A DNA stretch of 64,000 bases from JAGWAJ01 sp026707615 (GCA_965207595.1 CBDBMW010000013.1:1984001-2048000); one strand, 5' to 3'; counted from the stretch's first letter, positions 53,752-63,661 are shown. Numbers and translations are program-made. The notes: generated by a model from the sequence alone, not told the origin.

Positions 53752-56532
53752 ATGATGACCGGCGCGCCCGGGGGTGCCGCCCCGTCCGGCGAGGCCGAAC
53801 CCACCGTGTTCCCAACCCGTCTTCTTCCGGCCGCGGTCGTCGTCGGGGTGGCCTGCGCCCTCGGGGCGGGCGTGGCGCCGGTCGGCGGGGCCGCGAGCGT
53901 CGCGATCCCCTCGCCGGAGCAGTTCTTCGGGTTCCCGATGGGAGCCGAAGGGCGTCTCGCCCATTGGGATCGGATCGTCGACTACTTCGCCCTCGTCGGT
54001 GCGCGCTCCGATCGCGTGGCGGTGCGCGAGCTGGGCCGGACGACGCTCGGGCACCCCTACCTCCTGGCCGCGATTTCCACCCCGCAGACGATCGCCGACC
54101 TGCCGCGCTACCAGTCCGACCAGCGCCGCCTCGCCGACCCGCGGCGGACGAGCCCGGCCGAGGCGGAGGAAATCGCGCGCCAGGGCAAGGCGGTGGTGCT
54201 CGTCGGCGCCAACGTGCACGCGACCGAGATCGGCACGAACCAGGGGATGAACGATCTCCTGCATCGCCTCGCGACCGAGCGTTCGCCGTGGGTGGATCGC
54301 GTCCTCGACAACACCATCGTGCTGTTGATTCCGTCGCAGAATCCGGACGGACAGCGGATGGTGGTCGACTGGTACCGACGCAACCGGGGCACGGAGCACG
54401 AGGGCTCGCCGCTTCCGGAGCTCTACCACCACTACGCCGGGCACGACAACAACCGCGACAGCTACATGCTGACGCAGATCGAGACGCGACACCTGAACCG
54501 CGTGCTGTACCACGAGTGGCTGCCCGAGGTGTATCTCGACAAGCACCAGATGGGCGGCTCGTTCGCCCGCATCTTCGTGCCGCCGTTCAAGAACCCGCCC
54601 AACCCCAACGTCGATCCGCTCGTCTGGAGCGAGGTCAACCTGCTGGGGCAGGCGATGGCGGCTCGCCTGCACGAAGCCGGCAAGCCCGGCGTGATCTGGG
54701 GCGAGCTGTACAGCGCCTGGTGGCAGGGCGCCAACAGCACCAATCCCTGGTGGCACAACATGGTCGGTCTGCTGACGGAGACGGCGAGCGCTCGACTCGC
54801 GACCTCCATCGAGCAGGCTCGTGTGGATCCCGGAGCTCCGGCGCGGTTCCGCGGGCGGCGGGACCGCGGGCGGCGGCGGTCCGCGGGAACCGGCGCGTCG
54901 CTCCCCCCGCCGCGCGACACCCAGTACCGCATGACCTACCCCCGGCCCTGGCTCGGCGGCCGGTGGACGTTCGCCGACGTCGTCGAGTACGACCGGCTCG
55001 CCACCGAGGGCCTGCTCGAGAGCGTCGCCCGCAACCGGGAGATGCTGAAGCGCAACTTCTACCGCATGAACCGGCGGACGGTGGAGCGCTTCACGGCCGG
55101 CCACCCCTTCGCGTACCTCGTGCCGGCACCCGAGACGCAGCACGACCCGGCCGCCGTCGTCCATCTGTTGCGCCTCCTGCAGGCACAGGCGGCGGAAGTC
55201 CACGTGGCCGAGGCCCCGTTCGTGGCCGACGAGCGCCGGGTGGCGGCCGGAACCTACGTGGTTCCGCTCGCGCAGCCCTTCGGCCGCTGGGTCAAGGACG
55301 TGCTCGAGCCCCAGGTCTACCCCGACATCCGGTGGCCCTCGCCCCGGGCTCCGCTCGATCGCCCCTACGACGTGACCGCGTGGTCGCTCGGGATGCTCAT
55401 GGGGGTCGAGACGATTCGCGTGGACGAGCCGTTCGAGGCACGGCTGACGCCGCTCACCGGCGTCGCCCCGGAACGCCCGGGTCGCGTCTCCGGCGACCTC
55501 GCCGCGGGGACCTGGCTGCTCTCGCCCGACTCGAATCGAAGCGCCGTCGCCGTCAACCGGCTCCTTGCGGCCGGGGCCTCCGTCGCCTGGGTGCGCGCCC
55601 CGCTCGACGCCGCCGCAGCGGACGGCGCCGCGGCGCGGCCCGTTGCTTCCGGGACCCTGGCGGTGCAGAACGTGGCCGCGGCGCGGGTGGCGGATCTGGC
55701 GCGGGAGCTGGGCCTGGAGATCGAGGGCCGGGAGCTGGCGCCCGGGACCGCGCTCCTGCCTCTGCGGCCGCCGCGACTCGGCGTCTTCGAGCCGTGGGGC
55801 GGGAACCGCGACGCCGGCTGGACGCGCTGGGTCCTCGAGCAGCACGAGTTCCCCTACCGGCAGTTGCGGAACGACGACCTGCGCGCGGCGGACCTCGGCG
55901 CTCGCTTCGACGTCGTCATCCTGCCCGAAATGGGCGGCGCGACGCTTCTTCGCGGCCTCCGCAGCCGCAGGGTCCGGCCCGAATATCGAGGCGGCGTCGG
56001 TGTCGAGGGCATCCGCAACCTCCGCCGTTTCGTGCAGGCCGGCGGCACGCTGATCACGCTCGGCAACAGCGCGCGGCTCGCGATCGACCACCTGGAGGCG
56101 CCGCTGTCCGATCGGGTACGCGGAGCCCGGCCCGGGGCCTTTCTCGCTCCCGGCTCGATCGTGCGCATCGCGATCGATGCGGGCCACCCGATCGGCTACG
56201 GCATGCCGTCCGAGGCCGACGCGATGTTCGTCGACAACGGGGCCTACGTCCCATCGGCCGGGGCGGCCGCGACGACGGTCGCCGGCTACCCGGACGGGCC
56301 GCTGCTGCGGAGCGGCTGGCTCATCGGCGAGGAACGGCTGCGCGGCGCGGGCGCGGTGTTCGAGGTGCGGGAGGGCCGGGGGCGCATCATCCTGCACACG
56401 TTCCGCGTGCAGCACCGCGGGCAGACCTGGGGAACCTTCAAGCTATTGTTCAACTCCATCTTCTACGGAGCGGCGCTGGCGCCGACTCCGCCGTCCGCCG
56501 GCGGCGAGCCCGGGGGCCGCCAGGGCCCGTGA
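53752..56532 (+). CDS. Exported M14-family zinc carboxypeptidase-like protein, large form
   Basis: 926 residues from ATG 53752; GTG 53806 would place the signal peptide (LLPAAVVVGVACALGAG) directly at the N-terminus and is a real alternative. The M14 zinc ligands are in NVHATEIGTNQG (HxxE) and EVYLDKHQMGGSF (third His), with IPSQNPDGQRM supplying the substrate-binding block. After about residue 500 a second, non-peptidase part follows that resembles glutamine amidotransferase-like/beta domains in large acidobacterial M14 proteins (GTLITLGNSARLAID). It probably acts outside the cytoplasm. Next gene overlaps by GTGA. Confidence 0.83.
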   Translation: MMTGAPGGAAPSGEAEPTVFPTRLLPAAVVVGVACALGAGVAPVGGAASVAIPSPEQFFGFPMGAEGRLAHWDRIVDYFALVGARSDRVAVRELGRTTLGHPYLLAAISTPQTIADLPRYQSDQRRLADPRRTSPAEAEEIARQGKAVVLVGANVHATEIGTNQGMNDLLHRLATERSPWVDRVLDNTIVLLIPSQNPDGQRMVVDWYRRNRGTEHEGSPLPELYHHYAGHDNNRDSYMLTQIETRHLNRVLYHEWLPEVYLDKHQMGGSFARIFVPPFKNPPNPNVDPLVWSEVNLLGQAMAARLHEAGKPGVIWGELYSAWWQGANSTNPWWHNMVGLLTETASARLATSIEQARVDPGAPARFRGRRDRGRRRSAGTGASLPPPRDTQYRMTYPRPWLGGRWTFADVVEYDRLATEGLLESVARNREMLKRNFYRMNRRTVERFTAGHPFAYLVPAPETQHDPAAVVHLLRLLQAQAAEVHVAEAPFVADERRVAAGTYVVPLAQPFGRWVKDVLEPQVYPDIRWPSPRAPLDRPYDVTAWSLGMLMGVETIRVDEPFEARLTPLTGVAPERPGRVSGDLAAGTWLLSPDSNRSAVAVNRLLAAGASVAWVRAPLDAAAADGAAARPVASGTLAVQNVAAARVADLARELGLEIEGRELAPGTALLPLRPPRLGVFEPWGGNRDAGWTRWVLEQHEFPYRQLRNDDLRAADLGARFDVVILPEMGGATLLRGLRSRRVRPEYRGGVGVEGIRNLRRFVQAGGTLITLGNSARLAIDHLEAPLSDRVRGARPGAFLAPGSIVRIAIDAGHPIGYGMPSEADAMFVDNGAYVPSAGAAATTVAGYPDGPLLRSGWLIGEERLRGAGAVFEVREGRGRIILHTFRVQHRGQTWGTFKLLFNSIFYGAALAPTPPSAGGEPGGRQGP

Positions 56533-56984
56533 CCCCGGCGCACCTGGCCCTCGCCCTGGCCGCCGCGGGGCCCGGCGCCGCCCTGGCATGGCTCGCGATC
56601 CTCTGCGCCCGCGCGGACGCCGGCACACCGGAGCGGCGCGTGATCGAGTTGCGCGTCGTGCAGTTGGCCTCGCTCCTGCTGGCCTTCAAGGCGGCGATGT
56701 ATCCCGGCGTCGCGGTTGCGGACCCGACCGCGCCGGGCGCGGGGCTGGACATCGCGCTCGCGATCGGCTTCTTCGTGGTGGCGGGGCTGGCGACGACGGT
56801 GTGGGAGCCGCCCGCGGCTCTCGCGCGGCTCGCCGTGGCGTGGGCGGCGCACGGGGCGGTCGACATGGCCCACGCGGCGGAGCTGTTGCCCCTCCCCGTG
56901 GCCTCGCCCTGGTACCCGACCGCGTGCGCCATGTACGATGTGGTGGTCGCGGGACTATGCTATCTGCCGCGGTTGCGGCGCTGA
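56529..56984 (+). CDS. Small membrane protein of unknown function
   Basis: 151 residues from GTG 56529, overlapping the peptidase stop as GTGA. Four hydrophobic segments are spaced through the chain, with conserved-looking polar residues AHGAVDMAHAAELL and a final basic PRLRR. No family recognised. Coupling to the M14 gene suggests co-expression. Confidence 0.65.
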   Translation: MTPAHLALALAAAGPGAALAWLAILCARADAGTPERRVIELRVVQLASLLLAFKAAMYPGVAVADPTAPGAGLDIALAIGFFVVAGLATTVWEPPAALARLAVAWAAHGAVDMAHAAELLPLPVASPWYPTACAMYDVVVAGLCYLPRLRR

Positions 56985-57022
56985 GCCGCGCCGCTCGCGC
57001 CGCGCCGCACGAGGGGAATCGG

Positions 57023-57526
57023 ATGGAGCCGAACGCCGAACGCGCCTTCCTCGAGATCGCCCGCTCCCGGTTGATCGTGCACCTCCCGGGACAGGTGCGG
57101 ACCTGCCTGGACGTCCTGAACGATCAGCAGATCTGGTGGCGCGCCAACGAGTCGTCCAACGCGATCGGGAATCTCGTGCTGCACTGCATCGGCTCGACCC
57201 GCTACTACATCGGCCACATCGTCGGCGGGCGGGATTTCGAGCGGGACCGGGACGGAGAGTTCGCGGAACGGCGCGAGCTCGCCCGAGCCGAGCTCCAGGC
57301 CCGGCTCGACCTGGCCATGCGGGAGGCCGACGAGGTGCTCGCCGCGTTCGACCCCGGGCGTCTGCTCGAGGGCGCCGGCCGCGCCCCGCAACCGTCGACG
57401 TTCCTGCAGGTGATCGGCATGCAGCTCGTGCACTACGCCACCCACGCGGGGCAGGTCGTCTTCGCCACGAAGCTGCTCAAGGCGGACGCGCTCGACGACG
57501 TCTGGAAGCGAACGCCCGGCGGCTGA
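57023..57526 (+). CDS. DinB-like four-helix protein
   Basis: 167 residues from ATG 57023 with GAGGGG upstream. The pattern WWRANESSNAIGNLVLHCIGSTRYYIGHIVGG, and the later QLVHYATHAGQVVFATKLL, place three histidines (about 53, 140 and 144) as in the metal site of the DinB/YfiT fold. Members act as thiol-dependent transferases or have unknown roles; bacillithiol-dependent activity would fit the ypdA gene, but this is speculation. Confidence 0.78.
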   Translation: MEPNAERAFLEIARSRLIVHLPGQVRTCLDVLNDQQIWWRANESSNAIGNLVLHCIGSTRYYIGHIVGGRDFERDRDGEFAERRELARAELQARLDLAMREADEVLAAFDPGRLLEGAGRAPQPSTFLQVIGMQLVHYATHAGQVVFATKLLKADALDDVWKRTPGG

Positions 57527-57543
57527 GGGGCCCGCCCTAGCTC

Positions 57544-59091
57544 CTAGCAGGCCATCACGTCGAACTGCTCGTGGTGCAGTTGCACGTCCGGCCTGATGGT
57601 GACGCTTCTGCCGAGCACCCGCTCGATCTCGCGCCGCACTCCCCGTTCCTCGGCCCCCAGTGCGCGCGCGATGTCGGGGTTGACGCGGATGAGCACTGCC
57701 TGTCCGTTGAGCTCGCCGCTCACCTTGCGAAGCTCCGAGAGGATGTCGTAGCAGATCGTCGCGCTCGACTTGATGACGGCGCTCCCGGAGCAGTAGGGGC
57801 ACGGGTCCGTCAGCGTCCTCTCCAGGCTCTGCTTGACGCGCTTGCGCGTGGCGATGATGAGCCCGAAGTCGGATACCTGCACCGCCTTCGACGGCGAGCG
57901 GTCGCGGCGCAGCTCCTGCTCGAACGCCTGGAACACCTTCTGGCGGTTCTTGCGCTCCTCCATGTCGATGAAGTCGAGCACGATGATGCCTCCGAGGTCG
58001 CGAAGCCGGATCTGGCGGACGATCTCGCGGGCGGCTTCCAGGTTGGTCTTGACGATCGTGTCCTCCAGCCGCCCGCTCCGCTTCCCCACGTAGCGCCCCG
58101 TGTTGACGTCGATGGCGACGAGCGCCTCCGTGTGGTTGATGACGATGTAGCCGCCCGACTTCAGCCACACCTTGCTCCTGAGCGCCTTGTCGAGCTCGGT
58201 CTGGACGCCGTACTCCTCGAAGATGGGGAACGCCTTCGTGTAGTGCTGCACGCGCGCCACGATGTCCGGCATGATGCGCTCGACGAGTCGCACGACCCGG
58301 CGGTACTCCTCCGCCTCGTCGATCCGGATGGCCGAGAAGTCGTCGCTGAGCAGGTCGCGCAGGAGCTTCGCCACCAAGCTCTCCTCGCGGTGGATGACGG
58401 CCGGCGCGCGGCTGCTGTCCACGCGCGACCGCGTGTCGTTCCAGAGCTGGTGAAAGTAGGCCAGATCTCCGTCGATGTCCTCGCGGGGGCGTCCGGCGGC
58501 CGCCGTCCGGATGATGACGCCGCCCGTGAAGCCGTGCTCGTCCCGGAACTGCCGCACGATGCCGCGGAGCCGGCTGCGCTCGTCGCGCTCGTCGATCTTC
58601 CGGGAGACGCCCACGTGGTCGACGGTCGGCATGAACACCAGGAACCGTCCGGGGACGCTGACGTGGGACGTCACGCGCGCCCCCTTGGTGCCGAGCGGTT
58701 CCTTGACGACCTGGACGAGGATCTCCTGGCCGGCCGTCAGGAGCTCCTCGATCTTCTGAGTCGGCCGATCCCGGCCGTTGGCGCGGCCGCCTCCTCCCCG
58801 CGGCCGGTCCCGGCCGCCGGTCTCCTCGCCGTCCGCCTGCTCGAGCCGGTCGAACTCGTCGAGCGTGTCCACGACGTCCGAAACGTAGAGGAATGCGTCA
58901 CGCTCGAGGCCGAGGTCCACGAAGGCCGACTGCATGCCGGGCAGGACCTTGCTGACCCGCCCCTTGTAGATGTTGCCCACGACGCCGCGCTGCCGCTCCC
59001 GCTCGACGTAGATCTCCGCCACCTTCCCGTCCTCGAGAATCGCGGCCACGACCTCGTGGCCGTTCGAGGTGACGATCATCTCCTTGTTCAT
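57544..59091 (-). CDS. rng: Ribonuclease E/G family
   Basis: 515 residues from ATG 59091. The N-terminal S1 domain holds VGNIYKGRVSKVLPGMQSAFVDLG, followed by the RNase H-like and 5'-sensor regions. Catalytic residues are in DVNTGRYVGKR and VLDFIDMEERKNR (metal-binding Asp pair), and the Zn-link cysteines in DPCPYCSGSAV. There is no long C-terminal scaffold, so it is the RNase G type. It is downstream of rodA; three hairpins occupy its 5' region. Confidence 0.95.
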   Translation of the reverse strand: MNKEMIVTSNGHEVVAAILEDGKVAEIYVERERQRGVVGNIYKGRVSKVLPGMQSAFVDLGLERDAFLYVSDVVDTLDEFDRLEQADGEETGGRDRPRGGGGRANGRDRPTQKIEELLTAGQEILVQVVKEPLGTKGARVTSHVSVPGRFLVFMPTVDHVGVSRKIDERDERSRLRGIVRQFRDEHGFTGGVIIRTAAAGRPREDIDGDLAYFHQLWNDTRSRVDSSRAPAVIHREESLVAKLLRDLLSDDFSAIRIDEAEEYRRVVRLVERIMPDIVARVQHYTKAFPIFEEYGVQTELDKALRSKVWLKSGGYIVINHTEALVAIDVNTGRYVGKRSGRLEDTIVKTNLEAAREIVRQIRLRDLGGIIVLDFIDMEERKNRQKVFQAFEQELRRDRSPSKAVQVSDFGLIIATRKRVKQSLERTLTDPCPYCSGSAVIKSSATICYDILSELRKVSGELNGQAVLIRVNPDIARALGAEERGVRREIERVLGRSVTIRPDVQLHHEQFDVMAC

Positions 59092-59132
59092 TCGACGCTG
59101 TCTCCCGTGGGTCCCGGCTCGCCGCAACCGGA

Positions 59133-59218
59133 GCACCGCTTCCGGCGGCCGCGAAGCGGCACCCGGAAGCGGTGCCCCCGGCGCGGAGCGGCGCCGACCG
59201 GCCCGCGCTGCGCGGGGC
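59133..59218 (-). promoter_or_regulatory. Three consecutive hairpins between rodA and rng
   Basis: First, GCACCGCTTCCGG (59133-59145) pairs perfectly with CCGGAAGCGGTGC (59163-59175), enclosing an inner GCCGC-GAA-GCGGC stem. Second, CGGCGC/GCGCCG (59179-59196) with a six-base loop. Third, a GC stem at about 59201-59218. They sit upstream of rng on its strand and downstream of rodA. They could end the mre transcript or form a 5' structure read by RNase E/G itself. Confidence 0.6.
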
Positions 59219-59242
59219 TGGACGGAAGGGCCTGCGGACCAT

Positions 59243-60343
59243 CTAGTTCGTGAATCGGCGCATCCCGACGTTGAGGACGAGCCCGAATCCCATCAGTGTC
59301 GCGACGACCGACGAGCCGCCGTAGCTCAGCAGCGGCAGCGTCAACCCCTTGACCGGGGCCAGACCGGCCGACATCGCGACGTTGTAGAGCACCTGGAACG
59401 AGAACCCCGCCATGATGCCGACGACGAGGTAGGTACCGGTCCGATCCCGCGCGACGCGGGCGGCATTCAGGGATCGGAAGATGACGAACAGGTACAACCC
59501 CAGCGTGACCACGACGCCCAGGAATCCCTGCTCCTCGGCCAGCACCGAGAAGATGAAGTCGTTGTGGGCGGCGGGCAGGAAGTCGTACCGACTCTGGGTT
59601 CCCTGCAGGAATCCCCGGCCGGTCAACCCACCCGCCCCGACCGTGATCCGCGCCTGGATCTGCTGGTAGCCCGCTTCGAGAGGATCGCTCTCCGGCACCA
59701 GGAAGGTGACGAGCCGCGATCGCTGATACTCCTCGAGCCCGTACGCCCAGACCACCGGCGCGAGCAGCATTCCGACGACGGCGCAGGCGGCCAGGGTGCG
59801 CAGGCGCAGGCCGGCGAAGACCATGACCACCACGTACACCGGCAGGAGCGTCACGGCCGTGCCGAGATCCGGTTCCCAGGCGATGAGCAGGAACGGCACG
59901 GCCACGAGCGCTCCGCCGATGAGCCAGTCGCTCCTCGGCCGCAGCCACCCGGGGTTCCGCGTGTACAGGGCGGCGAGGGCCAGGGCCACCGCCGGGCGAG
60001 CGAACTCGGAGGGCTGGACGCTGGTGGGGCCGAGGTCTATCCAGCGGCGTCCGCCTCCCACCTCGTCGCCGAACAGCAGCGTGTAGGCCAGGAGCACGCT
60101 CAGCGCGCCGAAGGCGAACCGCCACCGGTCCGCGAGAGTCCGGTAGTCGATCGCGAGGCAGGCGACGCCCGCTGCGAGTCCGATGGCCAGCGCCGCCACC
60201 TGGCGCCCGAACTCGGAGCCGACGCGGCCGGAGGTCGGATCGTAGGTCGCGCTGTAGATCATGGCGAGACCGAGGCCCGCGAGCAGGGCGACGGCGGTCA
60301 CGAGCCGCCAATCGACGGTGCGGAGGTGGCGTCGGTCCAGCAT
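59243..60343 (-). CDS. rodA: Rod-shape-determining SEDS glycosyltransferase RodA
   Basis: 366 residues from ATG 60343. A ten-span SEDS protein with GGGRRWIDLGPTSVQPSEFARP, WEPDLGTAVTLLPVY (conserved Asp region), AHNDFIFSVLAEEQGFLG and LPLLSYGGSS near the end. With PBP2 it polymerises peptidoglycan for lateral wall growth. It starts 11 bases after the mrdA stop. Confidence 0.95.
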   Translation of the reverse strand: MLDRRHLRTVDWRLVTAVALLAGLGLAMIYSATYDPTSGRVGSEFGRQVAALAIGLAAGVACLAIDYRTLADRWRFAFGALSVLLAYTLLFGDEVGGGRRWIDLGPTSVQPSEFARPAVALALAALYTRNPGWLRPRSDWLIGGALVAVPFLLIAWEPDLGTAVTLLPVYVVVMVFAGLRLRTLAACAVVGMLLAPVVWAYGLEEYQRSRLVTFLVPESDPLEAGYQQIQARITVGAGGLTGRGFLQGTQSRYDFLPAAHNDFIFSVLAEEQGFLGVVVTLGLYLFVIFRSLNAARVARDRTGTYLVVGIMAGFSFQVLYNVAMSAGLAPVKGLTLPLLSYGGSSVVATLMGFGLVLNVGMRRFTN

Positions 60344-60354
60344 CGGTGCCCGCC

Positions 60355-62295
60355 TCAGTCGCCGCCGATGACCAGCGCGTCGACGGCGGCCGGCGCACGC
60401 GGCTGCGGCCGGTGCGGCGTCGCAGGCGCTGCGGGCGGCAGGGGCGGCAGGGACGGCAGCTTCCGCCCCTCGCGCTTCGCGAAGAACGTATTGAGCGCGT
60501 GACGGGCGATGGGCGCCGCCAGGTAGCCGTGGTCCGCGTGCTCGGCGAACACCACACCGGCAACCTGCGGATCGTCGGCGGGAGCCGCGAAGACGAACCA
60601 GCCATGGTCCCGCAAGGTGCGCGGGCTCGACCCGGCTCCGGGCGCGGCGGCCAGCGCGGTCGCGCGGCCGGCGCGCGAGATGACCTGCGCCGTGCCGGTC
60701 TTGCCGAGGACGTCGCGGCCGGGGATTCTCCCGCGCCGTCCGGTGCCGGCGCCGTTCACCACCCTCCACAGCCCCCGCTTCACGACGGACAGGGTCTCGG
60801 GCCGCAACTGCAGGTCGCGGGCCGGCGGACTCCCCGGCGCGGGTCTCCAGCCGACGCCGTCGTGGAACTCCCCGAGGACCCGTGGCGTGATGCGCCGGCC
60901 GCCGTTCACCAGGGTCGACATCATGACCGCGAGCGACATCGGGGTCACGCCGACCTGCCCCTGGCCGATGGCCACCGAGATCGTCTCGCCCGGGTACCAG
61001 GGCTCCGCGCTGCGCTCGCGCTTCCAGGCGCGGGAGGGAACGAGGCCTCGCGCCTCGAAGGGCAGGTCGACCCCGCTCAGCTCGCCGAGGCCCAGCGCGG
61101 TCGCCCAATGGTGGATCTGATCGACGTCGAGCCGGGCCCCCAGCTCGTAGAAGTAGGTATTGCAGGACCGCTCGAGCGCCGCCTCGAGGTCCACGACGCC
61201 GTGCCGGGCGTGGCAACGGTGGTAGCGTCCGTAGTGGTCTGCGCCGCCATCGCAGCGCACCGTGAAGTCCGGCGTAATCACACCCTCCTCGAGCGCCGCC
61301 ACGGCGACCGCCGCCTTGAAGGTCGACCCCGGCGGGTAGCGCCCTTGCAGGGCCCGGTTGTGGAGTGGGCTCAGCCGGTTGCGGTTCAGGGCGTCGAGCG
61401 TCTCGCCGTCGATGCCGCGCGCGAACGCGTTCGGGTCGTAGGACGGCAGGCTGACGAGCGCGAGCACCTCTCCCGTATGCGGGTCGAGCAGCACCGCGGC
61501 GCCGTCGAACCCGGCGTCGTGGAAGGCCTCCTCCGTCGCCCGCTGCACGTCGGAGTCGATCGTCAGACGGAGCTGCCGACCGGCGATCGGCGGTTCTTCG
61601 CCGATGGTGCCGATCTCTCGCTCGGTGCTGTCGACCACCACGTGCCGCGTGCCGTCGACCCCCATCAGGAGCCGGTTGTACGACAGCTCCACACCGCTCT
61701 GACCGACGATGTGACCCTGCCGCAACCGCGTGCCGTCGGCTGCGGCGAGCTGGGCGGCGGTGACCTCGCCCACGTAGCCGAACCAGTGCGCGGCCAGCGT
61801 CGCGCCCGGATAGCTCCGGACGGGGGTCGGCTCGATGACGACGCCCGGCAGTTCCGCGCGCCTCGCCACCACCGCCGACACCTGAGCCCGAGAGGCGTCG
61901 CGGATCAGCACGATCGGCCGGTGCGGCGAGTCCTGCCGGCGTCGCCCGAGCGCGGCGCGGAGATCCGCCCGGTCGGCGCCGGTGACCCGGGCGAGCAGAT
62001 CGAGCGCCCGCTCCAGGTCCTGGACCCTCGCCGGCACCAGCGAGAGGTTCAGCGCGTCCCGATCCTCCACCATCACGCGCCCGTCGCGGTCGAAGACCAC
62101 GCCGCGCGGTGCCCGGAGGGGCCGCTCGCGCTGGTGATTGCTCCCCGCGCGTTCCAGGTACTGCGGGTGGAGTTCGACCTGCACGCGCCAGAAGGCGGCG
62201 GCCAGGATTGCGAACGCGATGGCCACCACGCCGCGGAACACGACGAGCAGCCGTCCGATGGCGCCGCTGCCGGCCGCCTCGTGGCGCCACTCCAT
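60355..62295 (-). CDS. mrdA: Penicillin-binding protein 2 (peptidoglycan transpeptidase)
   Basis: 646 residues from ATG 62295, overlapping mreD by one base (TGATG). One N-terminal membrane helix (RGVVAIAFAILAAAFW), the pedestal domain with APRGVVFDRDGRVM, and the transpeptidase domain with the active-site YPPGSTFKAA (S-x-x-K) near 322, SCN in ERSCNTYF and KTG in VLGKTGTAQ near 532. A Pro/Ala-rich C-terminal tail follows. It cross-links peptidoglycan in the elongasome. Confidence 0.95.
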   Translation of the reverse strand: MEWRHEAAGSGAIGRLLVVFRGVVAIAFAILAAAFWRVQVELHPQYLERAGSNHQRERPLRAPRGVVFDRDGRVMVEDRDALNLSLVPARVQDLERALDLLARVTGADRADLRAALGRRRQDSPHRPIVLIRDASRAQVSAVVARRAELPGVVIEPTPVRSYPGATLAAHWFGYVGEVTAAQLAAADGTRLRQGHIVGQSGVELSYNRLLMGVDGTRHVVVDSTEREIGTIGEEPPIAGRQLRLTIDSDVQRATEEAFHDAGFDGAAVLLDPHTGEVLALVSLPSYDPNAFARGIDGETLDALNRNRLSPLHNRALQGRYPPGSTFKAAVAVAALEEGVITPDFTVRCDGGADHYGRYHRCHARHGVVDLEAALERSCNTYFYELGARLDVDQIHHWATALGLGELSGVDLPFEARGLVPSRAWKRERSAEPWYPGETISVAIGQGQVGVTPMSLAVMMSTLVNGGRRITPRVLGEFHDGVGWRPAPGSPPARDLQLRPETLSVVKRGLWRVVNGAGTGRRGRIPGRDVLGKTGTAQVISRAGRATALAAAPGAGSSPRTLRDHGWFVFAAPADDPQVAGVVFAEHADHGYLAAPIARHALNTFFAKREGRKLPSLPPLPPAAPATPHRPQPRAPAAVDALVIGGD

Positions 62296-62813
62296 CAGTG
62301 CGCTCGTCGGCGGAAACGGCCTCCGCCGCCTCGCTGGCGCCGGCCCTGCATCGCCGGCACACCCCGGGCGATGGCCGTCGCGACGATGCCGACCGTGGCG
62401 TTCGCCGAACCCTGCACCGCGACGCTGCGCAGCTGCGCCGGCGGACCCTGCGTGCTGACGACCGCATAGACGCCGACCACGCAGGCGGCGTTGGCCAGCG
62501 TGGCGGCCCCGACGATGACCGCGCGACGCCAGGCCTGGAACGTGATGAACTGAACGCTCATCCAGCCCGCCCATGCACCCACGAGGCTCTTGGCGAGCCC
62601 GTTCACGCCGAGGACGCCGCCCGACAGCAGATCCTGGGCCAGGCCGCCGACCGTTCCCGTCCACAGCCCCACGAGCGGTCCTCCGGACAGTCCGGCGAAC
62701 ACGACGGCCACGAGAGGAAGATCCACGATCGCTGCCGCCTCCACGAATCGCGGCATCGTCGTCTGGGCCGCCAGGGCCGCGGCGACGACGGCCGCGATCC
62801 TCGGTGTCGTCAC
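62295..62813 (-). CDS. mreD: Rod-shape-determining protein MreD
   Basis: 172 residues from GTG 62813, overlapping mreC by GTGA. Four to five membrane spans with PLVAVVFAGLSGGPLVGLWT and QDLLSGGVLGVNGLAKSLVG, the characteristic MreD block. It is an integral membrane partner of MreC and PBP2. The basic Gly/Arg tail (RRQRGGGGRFRRR) is unusual but terminal. Confidence 0.9.
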   Translation of the reverse strand: MTTPRIAAVVAAALAAQTTMPRFVEAAAIVDLPLVAVVFAGLSGGPLVGLWTGTVGGLAQDLLSGGVLGVNGLAKSLVGAWAGWMSVQFITFQAWRRAVIVGAATLANAACVVGVYAVVSTQGPPAQLRSVAVQGSANATVGIVATAIARGVPAMQGRRQRGGGGRFRRRAH

Positions 62814-63661
62814 GGGCTGCCCCCGGAGATGAGGCTCGTGTCGGCCTCCGTGCCCCGGGGCGGGACCACGATGAGCACGTGCTGCAGCTTCGAGTAGTCG
62901 ACGGCCGGCGCGATTCGAACCGTCTGCGAGAAGCCGGCCGCGGGCTCGACTCTCTCCACCACCCCGATCAGCAGTCCCGGCGGGTAGATGCCGTCGTCGC
63001 CGGTGGTCCGCACGATGTCGCCGGGCACGACCGGCCGCGCGATGGACACGTAGCGCATCTGGAGCGCCGATGCATCCTCGGTGCCGGCCACGATGCCCTC
63101 GGCCTCGGTGCGCTCGATGTACGCGCCGGCCCCGGCGTTGCGGTCGATGAGCAGCTGCACCCTTGCCGCGGTGCGGTTCGTCGGACCCACGACTCGACCG
63201 ACCACCCCCGACGGCGACACTACGGCGTGGTCCGGCTGCACCTCGTCTCTCGCGCCCCGGTCGACGGTCAGGGTCCGGAAGTACGGGGTGGAGTCGGTGC
63301 CGATGACCCGGGCGCTCACGGTGCGCAGGCTCAGCGACCGCCGGAGCTCCAGCAGCTCCTCGAGCTCCGTCGTGCGATACGAGAGCGCCCGCTGCTGGAG
63401 CAGCCGGACGCGGAGGGCATCGAGATCCGCGCGCAGGGTGAGGTTCTCCCGCTGGGCATGCCGCAGGTCGGCGACGACCGACCAGGTGTCCCGAACGGCG
63501 GCTCCCGCCCCGGTGACCAGTCTCTGCAGGCCGGCGAGGGTGCCGAAAACGGCCGACTCGAACAGCGTCGAGTCGGGTCGCACTCCGACTTGCGTCGAGA
63601 TCAGCAGGATGTGTGCGGTCACGACGGCCGGGAGGACGAAACGCATGCGCTGACGGCTCAC
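62810..63661 (-). CDS. mreC: Rod-shape-determining protein MreC
   Basis: 283 residues from GTG 63661, with GAGAGA upstream (ATG 63646 is an alternative). An N-terminal membrane helix, then a helical segment ENLTLRADLDALRVRLLQQ (coiled coil), then two beta domains with DRGARDEVQPDHAVVSPSGVVGRVV and GLLIGVVERVEPA. It links MreB to PBP2 in the periplasm. 52 bases separate it from the mreB stop. Confidence 0.94.
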   Translation of the reverse strand: MSRQRMRFVLPAVVTAHILLISTQVGVRPDSTLFESAVFGTLAGLQRLVTGAGAAVRDTWSVVADLRHAQRENLTLRADLDALRVRLLQQRALSYRTTELEELLELRRSLSLRTVSARVIGTDSTPYFRTLTVDRGARDEVQPDHAVVSPSGVVGRVVGPTNRTAARVQLLIDRNAGAGAYIERTEAEGIVAGTEDASALQMRYVSIARPVVPGDIVRTTGDDGIYPPGLLIGVVERVEPAAGFSQTVRIAPAVDYSKLQHVLIVVPPRGTEADTSLISGGSP

